From the NCBI GenBank assembly GCA_964394795.1, contig CAYMYX010000005.1:1-64000 (forward strand): DNA of 64,000 nt, written 5' to 3'. This document shows, one piece after another, positions 1 through 8,004 of this stretch. The notes under the pieces are model-generated. The model worked only from the letters and a program-made list of their open reading frames with translations, had not been told where the DNA came from and did not search any database. Origin of the DNA: CAYFUF01 sp964394795. Its GTDB lineage: Bacteria > Bacillota > Clostridia > Tissierellales > Peptoniphilaceae. How positions within the stretch are numbered: the first letter of the stretch is position 1; the number at the start of each line of letters is the position of its first letter. Both the position numbers and the translations under genes were made by a program.

Positions 1-221
1 GTTATAATATTCATCACTAGAGCGTCCAGTGACACCTTCAAACATCTGTGAAAGGGGAACTGCACCTCCCCTCTATAACAAAGATACCTCATCAGCCAAT
101 AATTCGACCTTACAACTATGATACATTTATTTCATCAATTAATAATTATTTACTAGATTAGATTGTATAACAATTGTATTTTTGCAAAATAGAAATAAAT
201 AAGCGCTAATTCATAACACAA

Positions 222-249
222 AGACCCCGGCTTGTTATAGCCGGGGTCT
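222..249 (-). terminator. Intrinsic terminator after rnfB
   Basis: A perfect 11-bp inverted repeat (222-232 with 239-249, six-base loop) lies about 20 bases past the rnfB stop. It is GC-rich on the minus strand and followed by a short, weak T stretch. It is the natural 3' end of the rnf transcript. Nothing else is recognisable in bases 1-221, which are AT-rich. Confidence 0.75.
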
Positions 250-268
250 GGTGATTAAACTTTGATAA

Positions 269-1114
269 CTAAGCTTCAACTACTTCTTTTTCTTCTTCCA
301 CAACTGGTGCTGCAAGGGCATCGTTCATCACGATACACTTAGCAGGACACTTAGCAGCGGCAGCTTGTGCCTTTTCTACGTCGTAGTCTGGGTGGTATGT
401 AGCGTAAGCTAATTTGCCATCCATAGCAAATTCATTAGGTGCTAGCTTGACACAAAGCGTACAACCGATACAACCGATCGTACAGTTACTGCTAACAGCC
501 TTACCCATCTCTGGGTTCTTACATTTAACTTGAGCTGGTGCACTATAAGGAACAAGCTCGATAATTTTCTTAGGACAAACTTCGATACACTTCATACATT
601 GTGTACACTTGTCTTTGTCGATGACAGCTACGTCGTCAACGATGCGGATGGCATCGAAGTCACAGACGTCGAAGCAGTCTCCACAGCCTAAGCAACCATA
701 GTTACATGATTTATTACCGCCAAAGGTGTACGTCATGACTGTACAGGACTTGACGCCGTCGTACTCGAATAGTTCACGAGTATGGTGGCAGTCGCCTTGG
801 CATTTGACGGAAGCAACATACTTTTCACCGCCAGAGGCTGTTTTGCCCATGATGTCTGCTACGATTTCTGCTGTTTGATCACCACCAACAACACACGCGT
901 TGACTGGAGCTTCTTCATTAGCAATCGCAGCTGCACAACCTGCACATCCAGGGTAACCGCAGGCACCACAGTTGATACCAGGTAGAGCTTCCTCGACCAT
1001 AGCAATCTTAGGATCTACAGGGACGTAGGTTAATTTACTGATTACGCCAAGCAATACTGCGATGGCGATTCCCATAGCTGAAAGAACGACTACAGGTGTT
1101 AATATTTCACCCAT
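269..1114 (-). CDS. rnfB: Rnf complex iron-sulfur subunit RnfB
   Basis: RnfB is the ferredoxin-facing electron entry subunit of the Rnf complex, which couples ferredoxin oxidation and NAD+ reduction to Na+ or H+ export. The 281-residue protein starts with one membrane helix (about residues 5-25). Next comes the four-cysteine motif CGACGYPGCAGCA near residue 50, typical of the RnfB [4Fe-4S] domain. Further ferredoxin-type clusters follow, with CLGCGDCFDVC near 141 and CTQCMKCIEVCP near 170. A final cysteine-rich segment (CTIGCIGCTLC near 212) completes the set. The tail is Glu-rich. It is the last gene of rnfCDGEAB, 10 bases after rnfA. Family assignment is secure; the coupling ion is not visible here. 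Confidence 0.97.
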   Translation of the reverse strand: MGEILTPVVVLSAMGIAIAVLLGVISKLTYVPVDPKIAMVEEALPGINCGACGYPGCAGCAAAIANEEAPVNACVVGGDQTAEIVADIMGKTASGGEKYVASVKCQGDCHHTRELFEYDGVKSCTVMTYTFGGNKSCNYGCLGCGDCFDVCDFDAIRIVDDVAVIDKDKCTQCMKCIEVCPKKIIELVPYSAPAQVKCKNPEMGKAVSSNCTIGCIGCTLCVKLAPNEFAMDGKLAYATYHPDYDVEKAQAAAAKCPAKCIVMNDALAAPVVEEEKEVVEA

Positions 1115-1124
1115 TCATTTCCTC

Positions 1125-1700
1125 CTAACTAAACATTCCGGCGAAACCAGAGAAAGCGATGGACATTAAACCTAAAGAGATCAATGCCATTGGCACGTTT
1201 CTGAAGGCTGCAGGCATCTCTTTAACATCATAAGATTCGCGGATAGCAGCTAGAAGAACGATGGCCATCCAGAAACCTAAAGATGCTGCCAGACCGCTAG
1301 CTACGGTTTCAAGCAAGGTGTAACCTGCTTCAATATTTACGATAGCTACACCAAGAACGATACAGTTGGTTGTAATCAATGGTAGGTAGATACCTAACGC
1401 TTGATACAAACCTGGTGTAGATTTTTTCATGAACATTTCGACCATTTGCACTAGAGCTGCGATAACTAGGATGAAGGCAATGGTGCGTAAGTAAGGAATG
1501 CCAAACTGTTGTAACAAGAGTTCGACGAACCAAGTGATAGCGGATGCAATAACGATAACGAAAGTAACCGCAGCACCCATACCCATAGAAGTTTCTACTT
1601 TATTCGTAACACCAATCGTAGGACAGATACCTAGGAATTGTGCGAATACGTAGTTGTTAACAAATATGGTAGCAAATATGATTGAGAAAATATTTGACAT
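1125..1700 (-). CDS. rnfA: Rnf complex membrane subunit RnfA
   Basis: This 191-residue, six-helix integral membrane subunit is homologous to RnfE and to NqrE. RnfA and RnfE pack as an inverted pair carrying the intramembrane iron-sulfur site. The N-terminal helix contains the signature NNYVFAQFLGICP, whose cysteine belongs to the conserved cluster-binding segment. A second conserved stretch, LPLITTNCIVLG, supplies the other cysteine near residue 112. The start codon overlaps the rnfE stop by one base (TAATG), which implies translational coupling. Length matches the family. Confidence 0.96.
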   Translation of the reverse strand: MSNIFSIIFATIFVNNYVFAQFLGICPTIGVTNKVETSMGMGAAVTFVIVIASAITWFVELLLQQFGIPYLRTIAFILVIAALVQMVEMFMKKSTPGLYQALGIYLPLITTNCIVLGVAIVNIEAGYTLLETVASGLAASLGFWMAIVLLAAIRESYDVKEMPAAFRNVPMALISLGLMSIAFSGFAGMFS

Positions 1701-2344
1701 TATCTTACACCTCCTACAGCTTTAGTTTCTGTAACATGAGGAGTGAGCTGTTTTCTCTTCTTAGCAAGTCGAATTGTATTCGATGCGGCAATGAAGAAGC
1801 CAAGCACCATGAATGATGAAGGTACTTGTTGGAAGAAAGGAATCGCAAACTCTTCAGGAATAATCTGATTTCCTAGAAGTGCTCCGGTACCTAACAGTTC
1901 ACGGATAACAGCAATGCCGGTTATGACCCAAGTGTAACCTAAGCCGTTACCTAAACCATCGATGATTGAATCGACAATGCCGTTTTTGCTGGCGAATGCT
2001 TCTGCGCGACCGAGGATAATACAGTTAACTACGATCAGTGGGAGGAAGATACCCAGCAAGTTATATAGATCTGGTAAGTAAGCTTCTAAGACCATCTCTA
2101 GAATGGTAACGAATCCTGCGATAACGACGATGAAAGCCGGAATACGAATTTCATCAGGGATAAAGTTACGAAGTAACGAGATTACGACGTTAGAAGCGGT
2201 TAGTACGAAAATAACAGCCATGCCCATTCCGAATGCACCTTGAACCGTGTTCGAAACGCCAAGGACGGAACATAAACCGATTAATTGAACCAGGGCAGGG
2301 TTATTACGGAATATACCGTCGGTGAAAATTGATGATTTTTTCAT
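1700..2344 (-). CDS. rnfE: Rnf complex membrane subunit RnfE
   Basis: This is the RnfA paralogue, 214 residues with six predicted membrane helices. The two conserved segments mirror those of RnfA: LVQLIGLCSVLGVSN near residue 20 and LPLIVVNCIILGRAEAFA near 105, each with one cysteine. The C-terminal tail is basic (KKRKQ), as expected for a cytoplasmic end. It starts 9 bases after rnfG stops and overlaps rnfA by one base. Family length is normal. Confidence 0.96.
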   Translation of the reverse strand: MKKSSIFTDGIFRNNPALVQLIGLCSVLGVSNTVQGAFGMGMAVIFVLTASNVVISLLRNFIPDEIRIPAFIVVIAGFVTILEMVLEAYLPDLYNLLGIFLPLIVVNCIILGRAEAFASKNGIVDSIIDGLGNGLGYTWVITGIAVIRELLGTGALLGNQIIPEEFAIPFFQQVPSSFMVLGFFIAASNTIRLAKKRKQLTPHVTETKAVGGVR

Positions 2345-2353
2345 TTTTCCCTC

Positions 2354-3370
2354 CTATTTCAATCCATCATAAGCTGCTTTGACAGCCTCAAATGCTTCTT
2401 GCATCGCAGTAGAGGTTGCTGTTGCCCCGGAGATAGCCGTTTCAGGTGCATCAATAGTCGAAGAAGTAAGTGTCGTTGCGTAATCAGGTTCTTCAACTGC
2501 TCCACCAAATCCAGGTGTTTCTCCATGATTTACTACGGTAAAGTAGTTTATTGCTCCGTCTTCAGCAACACCAACTACGAATTCGACCGGGCCAGCGTAA
2601 CCGTCTGGAGACACTGCATGGAATAAGTGACCTTCCACATCTCCTCCAGTAACTTCGTACACACCTTGGATGATATCATCCGTTGGTGCATCGGCGACTG
2701 CTGTTACTGAATCAGCTCCGATGAATGCAGCTAAACTTTCTTCGGAAACTTCTTCAAGCTTTGCTACTTCTTCTGGTTCTTCAACTTCAGGAACGTCAGT
2801 CATATCTACGGTGTTACCGGTAAGTGCTGCCCACTTTTCAACAACCATATTGAAAGCGGATTCCATTGCTTTCGTGGTTGCTGTTGCTCCCGTGATTGCC
2901 GGAATTTCGTGCTCAGTGCCACCGGAACCGTTTGCTACTACAGGCGAATTTAGAAGCACATTTGCAACGCCTTCAGCATAGGAAGGTTCTGTTACTGCTG
3001 CACCAAAACCCTGAGTCTCGCTGTGACTTAACACTTCAAATCCAGTGACTGATCCATCATTTTTAACACCAACAGCAAAGTTGACAGGACCACCATAACC
3101 GGATGGAGAATTTACAGCAAAAGCGTAACCTTCTTGTTGACCGTTGACATTTGCCTCAACGATTTGGGTGATATTCTCATCTAAGAGAGATTCATCCTCA
3201 ACTGCTGTAAACTCAGCGTCAGGATAAACGGCACCGAAAGCTTCTTGGGTTTGTTCGAGTTGTCTTTCTGCAATGATTGGAGCAGTCTGTGAGTTGATAA
3301 AGGCAAGTACCGCAGCAACAACAGCAGTAATAACAAATAGCTTAACAGCTAATTCAACTGTCTTTTTCAT
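2354..3370 (-). CDS. rnfG: Rnf complex flavoprotein RnfG with two FMN-binding domains
   Basis: RnfG carries covalently bound FMN outside the membrane and relays electrons inside the Rnf complex. The protein has 338 residues. One N-terminal membrane helix (about 7-27) anchors it. Two FMN-binding repeats follow, at about 65-180 and 232-336. Each contains a GYxGPV stretch (GYGGPVNFAVG at 91, GYAGPVEFVVG at 257), an ETxGFG(A/G)AV segment (ETQGFGAAV at 118, ETPGFGGAV at 284) and a flavinylation motif (TGATATT at 160, SGATATS at 314). The linker at 190-215 is acidic. Typical RnfG proteins have one such domain and about 200 residues, so this is a duplicated form. I chose the start at 3370 because it overlaps the rnfD stop by one base and begins the signal anchor. 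A longer ATG start at 3427 would run into rnfD coding sequence. Confidence 0.94.
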   Translation of the reverse strand: MKKTVELAVKLFVITAVVAAVLAFINSQTAPIIAERQLEQTQEAFGAVYPDAEFTAVEDESLLDENITQIVEANVNGQQEGYAFAVNSPSGYGGPVNFAVGVKNDGSVTGFEVLSHSETQGFGAAVTEPSYAEGVANVLLNSPVVANGSGGTEHEIPAITGATATTKAMESAFNMVVEKWAALTGNTVDMTDVPEVEEPEEVAKLEEVSEESLAAFIGADSVTAVADAPTDDIIQGVYEVTGGDVEGHLFHAVSPDGYAGPVEFVVGVAEDGAINYFTVVNHGETPGFGGAVEEPDYATTLTSSTIDAPETAISGATATSTAMQEAFEAVKAAYDGLK

Positions 3371-4356
3371 TATTGAACACCTCCAAACGGTCTTTCTTTG
3401 ACATACTTGTCGATCAGTGGTGTACAAACATTCATGATTAGAATTGCGTAGGATACGCCTTCAGGATTCTGTCCAAAGACACGGAATAAAGCGACTAGCA
3501 AGCCTGCACCGATACCAAAGATCAACTGACCTTTAGAAGTAATTGGTGATGAAGCATAATCCGTGGCCATAAAGATGGCACCTAAGAGTAGACCACCTGA
3601 CAGAAGGTGAGCAGGAAGAATACCTACAGTTTCAGAGAATGCATCGCCAAGGGCAACTTCATTCAGGCTTAGTTCGATTGCATTGAACACGAGGAAGCCT
3701 ACGGCGAAAGCAGCTAACATAGCTAGTGGAATTCTGAGTTTGATAACTCCCCTCCATAGGAGGATTAGTGCACCTACCAATAAAGCCACTGCTGAAACTT
3801 CACCAAGTGTTCCCGGAACTGAACCGATGAATAGATCCATTAAGTTAGCATTTGCTGGGTTTGCAAGCGGAGTTCCACTTGTTACTGCATCCAGCGTGTA
3901 AGGTTGAACGTATGTACCCATTTGTGCAGGCCATGAGGCAAGTAGTACCGCTCTGGCTGCTAATGCGGGGTTAATAAAGTTATTTCCGATACCACCAAAC
4001 ATTTCCTTAACTACAACGATGGCAAAAATCGATGCGAATACCACCATCCATAGAGGCATAGTTGAAGGAACGTTGAAGGCAATTAAGATACCTGTGACAA
4101 CCGCGGACATATCTCCGATGCGAAGAGGTTGCTTCAGGACTTTTTGCATGACAGCTTCTGCGACCACACAAGTTAAAACCGCTACGAGTATAACAATGAG
4201 GGCATCAATACCAAAGAAGATGAAGGATGCGACTATTGCTGGAATTAGTGCGATAATAACAGTTAGCATGATATGCTGGGTTGAGTTACTTGTGCGGACG
4301 TGAGGAGAAGAACCTACGTGAAGTAGTAAATCTCTCTCGTTCGTATTTGCTTCCAC
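3370..4356 (-). CDS. rnfD: Rnf complex membrane subunit RnfD
   Basis: This 328-residue polytopic membrane protein is homologous to NqrB and forms part of the ion-translocating core. It binds FMN covalently in well-studied homologues. The sequence has about nine to ten hydrophobic helices, the N-terminal motif SSPHVRTSNST, and the loop FGGIGNNFINPALAARA near residue 120. The likely flavinylation region is DAVTSGTPLANP near 155, where the S/T-G-T sequence resembles the RnfD/NqrB S(T)GAT attachment site. It starts 10 bases after rnfC and overlaps rnfG by one base. Confidence 0.95.
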   Translation of the reverse strand: MEANTNERDLLLHVGSSPHVRTSNSTQHIMLTVIIALIPAIVASFIFFGIDALIVILVAVLTCVVAEAVMQKVLKQPLRIGDMSAVVTGILIAFNVPSTMPLWMVVFASIFAIVVVKEMFGGIGNNFINPALAARAVLLASWPAQMGTYVQPYTLDAVTSGTPLANPANANLMDLFIGSVPGTLGEVSAVALLVGALILLWRGVIKLRIPLAMLAAFAVGFLVFNAIELSLNEVALGDAFSETVGILPAHLLSGGLLLGAIFMATDYASSPITSKGQLIFGIGAGLLVALFRVFGQNPEGVSYAILIMNVCTPLIDKYVKERPFGGVQ

Positions 4357-4366
4357 TTTATACCTC

Positions 4367-5731
4367 CTACTTCTCTTCTTTAGCTTGTTCAGCTTTAGCT
4401 TGCTCAGCTGCTGCTCTGTCTTGAGCCATCACTGTACGCTTACCATAACGGATATATTCCGCTAATGGGCGTTTAGATGGACAGACATAAGAACATAAGC
4501 CACACTCGATACATTGTGTTACATAATAATCACGAGCGACATCCCAATTCTCACTAGAAGATGCTTTTTCTAAATAAAGAGGTTCTAACTGCATTGGACA
4601 TTTTTCTACGCATTCTCCACAGCGAATGCAAGGATAAACTTCCGCGGGTTTCGCTTCTTCTTCGGTTAGAACGACGATACCATTATTTCTCTTATCAGTA
4701 ACTGCTTCATCCGTGTATTGAGCGATACCCATCATAGGTCCACCGAACAGGATCTTACCAGGAACTGTTGAGTAACCACCGCTATATTCAACGATGTCTT
4801 TAATTCTAGTACCTACACGAACTAAGAGATTCTTAGGAGAATTTACAGCGTTTCCAGTAATCGTGACTACGCGTTCATAAACAGGCTTTCCGTAATAAAC
4901 GGCATCGACGACAGCACAAATCGTACCAACGTTTTGGACGAGGACTCCAACGTTCGCCGGTAGTTTGCCTGCAGGGATTTTCTTGCCTGTTACTGCATAA
5001 ATTAAAGATTTTTCATCCCCCTGAGGATACTTCGTCTTTAACACAGCAACTGCTAGATTCTCTTCATTGCCAAGGGCGGCTTCGATAGCATCGATAGCTT
5101 TAGATTTGTTGTCCTCGATAGCAATGTAACCCTTGCTAGCTCCTAGGACTTTCATGGCTAGTTTTAGCCCTGCTACAACCTTCTCAGGTTGAGTGCGCAT
5201 CGTCAAATCATCACAAGTTAAATATGGTTCACATTCAGCTCCGTTGATAATTACTGTATCTACAGTAGTATCCGGTGGTGGAGATAATTTAACATGACTT
5301 GGGAAACCTGCGCCTCCCATACCGACGATACCTGCATCAGTTATGTACTTCAAAATTTCTTCCGCTGATAAGTCATCTCCGGATCGATCGACTTGCTCGT
5401 AACCGAGTGTATCTAATCCATCATTCTTGATGACGACAGCATCAACTTCCGCCCCCGTGGCGCTTAGATACTTTTCGATGCTCGTTACTTCTCCTGATAC
5501 ACTAGAGTGGACCGGAGCCGATACGTACCCACCTGCTTCAGCTATGACTTGACCAACTTTAACCGTGTCACCTTTTGCGACTAGTAACTTCGCAGGTGCA
5601 CCAACGTGTTGGGAAAGCGTAAGCTTTACCTCTTCAGGAGCAGGCATGACCGTAATCTCTGAGCCGTTCGAAAGTTCCTTATTGTCTTTCACGTGTAAGC
5701 CACCACGGAAAGTTAAGTTTTCGAGCTTCAT
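4367..5731 (-). CDS. rnfC: Rnf complex NADH-binding subunit RnfC
   Basis: RnfC is the peripheral cytoplasmic subunit that exchanges electrons with NAD(H) through FMN and iron-sulfur clusters. The 454-residue protein begins with the biotinyl-lipoyl-like RnfC N-terminal domain (about 10-110). The nucleotide and flavin-binding core follows, with the glycine-rich GMGGAGFPSHVKL near residue 136 and GAECEPYLTCD near 164. Two [4Fe-4S] motifs lie near the C terminus: CIRCGECVEKCP at about 370 and CIECGLCSYVCPSKRPL at about 410. The Ala/Glu/Lys-rich tail is variable in the family. A good Shine-Dalgarno sequence (GAGAGGAG) precedes the ATG. It is first in the rnf operon and sits only about 30 bases beyond a terminator hairpin. 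Confidence 0.96.
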   Translation of the reverse strand: MKLENLTFRGGLHVKDNKELSNGSEITVMPAPEEVKLTLSQHVGAPAKLLVAKGDTVKVGQVIAEAGGYVSAPVHSSVSGEVTSIEKYLSATGAEVDAVVIKNDGLDTLGYEQVDRSGDDLSAEEILKYITDAGIVGMGGAGFPSHVKLSPPPDTTVDTVIINGAECEPYLTCDDLTMRTQPEKVVAGLKLAMKVLGASKGYIAIEDNKSKAIDAIEAALGNEENLAVAVLKTKYPQGDEKSLIYAVTGKKIPAGKLPANVGVLVQNVGTICAVVDAVYYGKPVYERVVTITGNAVNSPKNLLVRVGTRIKDIVEYSGGYSTVPGKILFGGPMMGIAQYTDEAVTDKRNNGIVVLTEEEAKPAEVYPCIRCGECVEKCPMQLEPLYLEKASSSENWDVARDYYVTQCIECGLCSYVCPSKRPLAEYIRYGKRTVMAQDRAAAEQAKAEQAKEEK

Positions 5732-5762
5732 ACTTCACTCTCCTCTCAATATTTATAACCGT

Positions 5763-5798
5763 AAAAAAACGTGAGACAGCAAAAGCCGTCCCACGTTT
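5763..5798 (-). terminator. Intrinsic terminator/attenuator between tRNA-Leu and rnfC
   Basis: A 14-bp stem (5767-5780 with 5785-5798, two G-T pairs, four-base loop) is followed on the minus strand by seven T. It lies between the tRNA-Leu(GAG) gene and the rnfC start, ending about 30 bases before the ATG. It would end the tRNA transcript. A TATAAA sequence just after it could be a -10 box for rnfC, but the matching -35 would fall inside the hairpin. Confidence 0.85.
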
Positions 5799-5807
5799 CT
5801 CTGGGCT

Positions 5808-5893
5808 TGGTGCAGAAGATGGGATTCGAACCCACACAGGCGTTGCCCACCACCCCCTCAAGATGGCGTGTCTGCCAATTCCACCACTTCTGC
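5808..5893 (-). tRNA. tRNA-Leu (anticodon GAG)
   Basis: Read on the minus strand, an 86-base cloverleaf folds with acceptor stem GCAGAAG/CTTCTGC. The anticodon stem CCATC/GGTGG closes the loop TTGAGGG, which gives anticodon GAG. A long variable arm typical of class II tRNAs and the T-loop GGTTCGAATCC are present. The terminal CCA is encoded. GAG reads CUC/CUU leucine codons. A clear promoter lies just upstream at 5911-5938. Confidence 0.97.
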
Positions 5894-5910
5894 AAATTAA
5901 CGACTTCCTT

Positions 5911-5938
5911 ATTATACAACAATTAGTTTTCAGGTCAA
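5911..5938 (-). promoter_or_regulatory. Promoter of tRNA-Leu(GAG)
   Basis: The minus strand reads TTGACC (5938-5933), 16 bases, then a perfect TATAAT (5916-5911), ending 17 bases before the mature tRNA 5' end. It is a near-consensus vegetative promoter. It could also feed rnfCDGEAB by readthrough of the hairpin at 5763-5798. The remaining bases up to 6166 hold no gene I can support. Confidence 0.85.
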
Positions 5939-6166
5939 GTCTTGAAAAGCCTTTGTGATTTGCAGGTCACATGCACAAGGTAAACCGATTTCCTGCATGA
6001 AAAGAGCATTCCGCTAACGTTACAACGACAGGGAAAATCTGCCAAACTTCTGTCAATTCAACGCTTTCCTGACCTTCAATAATCTACATTCTATACTGAA
6101 TTTAAATTCTTTACAAGAGTATTACACTATTGATTTTCAGAATTTGTTGATATCTAAAATATGGAT

Positions 6167-6204
6167 AAAGCATCCTGTCTATTTTATATCAGTCAGGATG
6201 CTTT
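6167..6204. terminator. Terminator after the lytic transglycosylase gene
   Basis: An 11-bp perfect stem (6167-6177 with 6194-6204, 16-base AT-rich loop) lies 34 bases past the stop of the minus-strand polA-coaE-transglycosylase operon. The plus strand has a T-rich run after the stem and the minus strand a shorter one, so it may work in both directions. Confidence 0.75.
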
Positions 6205-6237
6205 TCTTATTTTACCTTATTTAGTTTTGTATCTTAC

Positions 6238-7350
6238 CTATTCATTCTCCAGCATCACGCTGTCTCTCGCCCATCGGAATAAATCCAACATATTGTCGAA
6301 AGCTAGGCCAAAGGTGTTCTGGTTTTCAGCTTGTTCCAAACCATCAGCATAGAAAATATCGTATACTTCCTTAGCTCGATTTACCTTCACGACGTAGTCT
6401 CTGGTTTCCTGGAAAGGTATTGCACTTAAGGAATCTCTTTCCCAGGTTATGGTTCCATCGTCAATCCAAGCCTGTACATTGCTCGCTCCTGTATTGTAGG
6501 CTGCTATAGCTAAGTCTTGATTTTGGAACTGATTAATCAAATAGGCGATGTAGAAGCTACCCATTTCAATGTTATATTCTGGATCATCTAGAAATTCCGG
6601 CTTATACTCGATGCCCATCTGCTGGGCACTCCACTGCGCTGTGTCAGGCATGATTTGCATCAAACCTCTGGCACCTACTTGAGAAACTGCCGTCTCATCA
6701 TAGCCACTCTCGGTTTTAATAATAGCGGCGATCAGTTGTGGATCCAAGCTATACTTTTCTGCGTTTTCATCGATAATTTCGCTGTATTCAACCGGATAGT
6801 TTATCGTACCGATAAATACACTGAAGAAGATAAAAGCGCCAGTTAAAAGGCCAAGAACGAGAACCAATATGACGATGTTTCGGATAATGGTCAAGATTCC
6901 TAGAAAGAAGCGAACGATCAAAGGTCTCCGTTTGGCTACTTCAACTTCCTCTTCCACGTAGTAATACTCGTCGTCTTCGTAGTAGTAGTCGATATCGTCA
7001 TCGTCGTCTTCATCGATATCATCGTCTTCATCAACATCATCGTCATCCTCGATTGCAGGATCATCTTTGTCCACAACCGTTACAACCTGATCTTTGGAGG
7101 GATCTTTGTCTTCAACAACGATGGTATCTTCCTCATGGGTTTCAACCACTTCGTTATCTTCAACAATAATTACTTCGTCATCCTCAGAAACAACCACAGA
7201 ATCTTCCATAACAGGATCGTCTTGAACTAACTCCGTCGTTTCGTCTTCTCCTTCGTCAGCTAGCTCATCTGTCACACGATCTTCCGTAATGTCAGGCGTA
7301 GTTTCCTTTTGGTCAAGCCTAGTATTTCGTTTTCTCTTAAATCTTGCCAT
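6238..7350 (-). CDS. Membrane-anchored lytic transglycosylase with acidic cytoplasmic tail
   Basis: This is a peptidoglycan-cleaving lytic transglycosylase of the soluble lytic transglycosylase (Slt, GH23) fold, acting outside the membrane. The predicted protein has 370 residues. Residues 1-137 are extremely acidic, with long Asp/Glu runs and a Tyr-rich patch near 125-132. A basic stop (AKRRP) and one membrane helix (about 147-178) follow. The catalytic domain occupies about 185-330, with catalytic Glu in IIKTESGY and the family motif GARGLMQIMP. AYNTGASNVQAW matches the substrate-groove motif. I chose ATG 7350 because GGATGTGAG precedes it; an in-frame upstream ATG at 7368 has no ribosome-binding site and overlaps coaE. 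It is the last gene after polA and coaE. The acidic tail is not part of the usual family architecture. Confidence 0.88.
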   Translation of the reverse strand: MARFKRKRNTRLDQKETTPDITEDRVTDELADEGEDETTELVQDDPVMEDSVVVSEDDEVIIVEDNEVVETHEEDTIVVEDKDPSKDQVVTVVDKDDPAIEDDDDVDEDDDIDEDDDDDIDYYYEDDEYYYVEEEVEVAKRRPLIVRFFLGILTIIRNIVILVLVLGLLTGAFIFFSVFIGTINYPVEYSEIIDENAEKYSLDPQLIAAIIKTESGYDETAVSQVGARGLMQIMPDTAQWSAQQMGIEYKPEFLDDPEYNIEMGSFYIAYLINQFQNQDLAIAAYNTGASNVQAWIDDGTITWERDSLSAIPFQETRDYVVKVNRAKEVYDIFYADGLEQAENQNTFGLAFDNMLDLFRWARDSVMLENE

Positions 7351-7354
7351 AGTC

Positions 7355-7981
7355 TCACATCCACTCATTGATTTGGTTTAATGCGCGCTCAACTTGTTCA
7401 TCCAAGTCTTCAAGGCTTCCCCTATTATCGATAACGATGTCTGCAAGTTTCACTTTATCTTCAATGCTCATTTGGGATTGAAGTCGATCTTTCGCCTCTT
7501 GCAGTGATAAGGCATTTCTCTTCATCAAGCGTTGGGTTTGGATCTCTTCATCCGTATAGACCAACCAAACTTGATCGAGCTTGAGGTTTTCTGCCTTATC
7601 CCAAGTCTCAAATAACAGGGGGATATCTATAAAAATAATACCGTTATTTACCTTAATTGTCGAATAATAATCAAGTTGATGCAGTATTTCCTCATAGATA
7701 ACCGGATGTGCAATCTCATTAAGACGTTTTCTTTCCGTATCACTGCTAAAAATGATGGCGCCTAAGTTAGCTCGGTCTATAGGACTTTGGATGTTTCGTT
7801 TATCAACAAGGATAGAGTCTCCGAAAGCTTCGATAAGCTTTTGATACAAAGACTGACCCGGCTCCATGAGTCGGTGATTGACCGAATCCGCATCAATAAC
7901 GATATAATTTTTATTTCGGAGGATAGCGGTTACCGTTGACTTCCCCGTTGCTATACCTCCGGTGATGCCGATTCGCTTCAT
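7355..7981 (-). CDS. coaE: Dephospho-CoA kinase
   Basis: CoaE phosphorylates dephospho-CoA on the ribose 3' hydroxyl, the last step of coenzyme A synthesis, in the cytoplasm. The 208-residue protein opens with the P-loop GITGGIATGKSTV. It has the conserved DADSVNHRLMEPG near 31, the CoA-domain segment FIDIPLLFE near 107, and the LID-region arginines in QRLMKRNALS. AGGAGG lies five bases before ATG 7981; the in-frame GTG two codons earlier overlaps this ribosome-binding site and is rejected. polA-coaE is a common gene order in Bacillota. The transglycosylase gene follows after four bases. Confidence 0.96.
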   Translation of the reverse strand: MKRIGITGGIATGKSTVTAILRNKNYIVIDADSVNHRLMEPGQSLYQKLIEAFGDSILVDKRNIQSPIDRANLGAIIFSSDTERKRLNEIAHPVIYEEILHQLDYYSTIKVNNGIIFIDIPLLFETWDKAENLKLDQVWLVYTDEEIQTQRLMKRNALSLQEAKDRLQSQMSIEDKVKLADIVIDNRGSLEDLDEQVERALNQINEWM

Positions 7982-8004
7982 GGCCACCTCCTAATTGTTA
8001 CTCC

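Noticed and set aside
2670..2981. Plus-strand 103-codon frame opposite rnfG
   Set aside because: The Ser/Thr/Ala-rich translation mirrors the antisense of the FMN domain; no start signal or family resemblance.
4019..4303. Plus-strand open frame opposite rnfD
   Set aside because: It has no ribosome-binding site, encodes a Thr/Ala/Ile-rich shadow, and lies fully antisense to a secure membrane subunit gene.
5679..5861. Minus-strand frame through the tRNA-Leu(GAG) and rnfC start
   Set aside because: It runs through the tRNA and the terminator; rnfC has a proper start at 5731.
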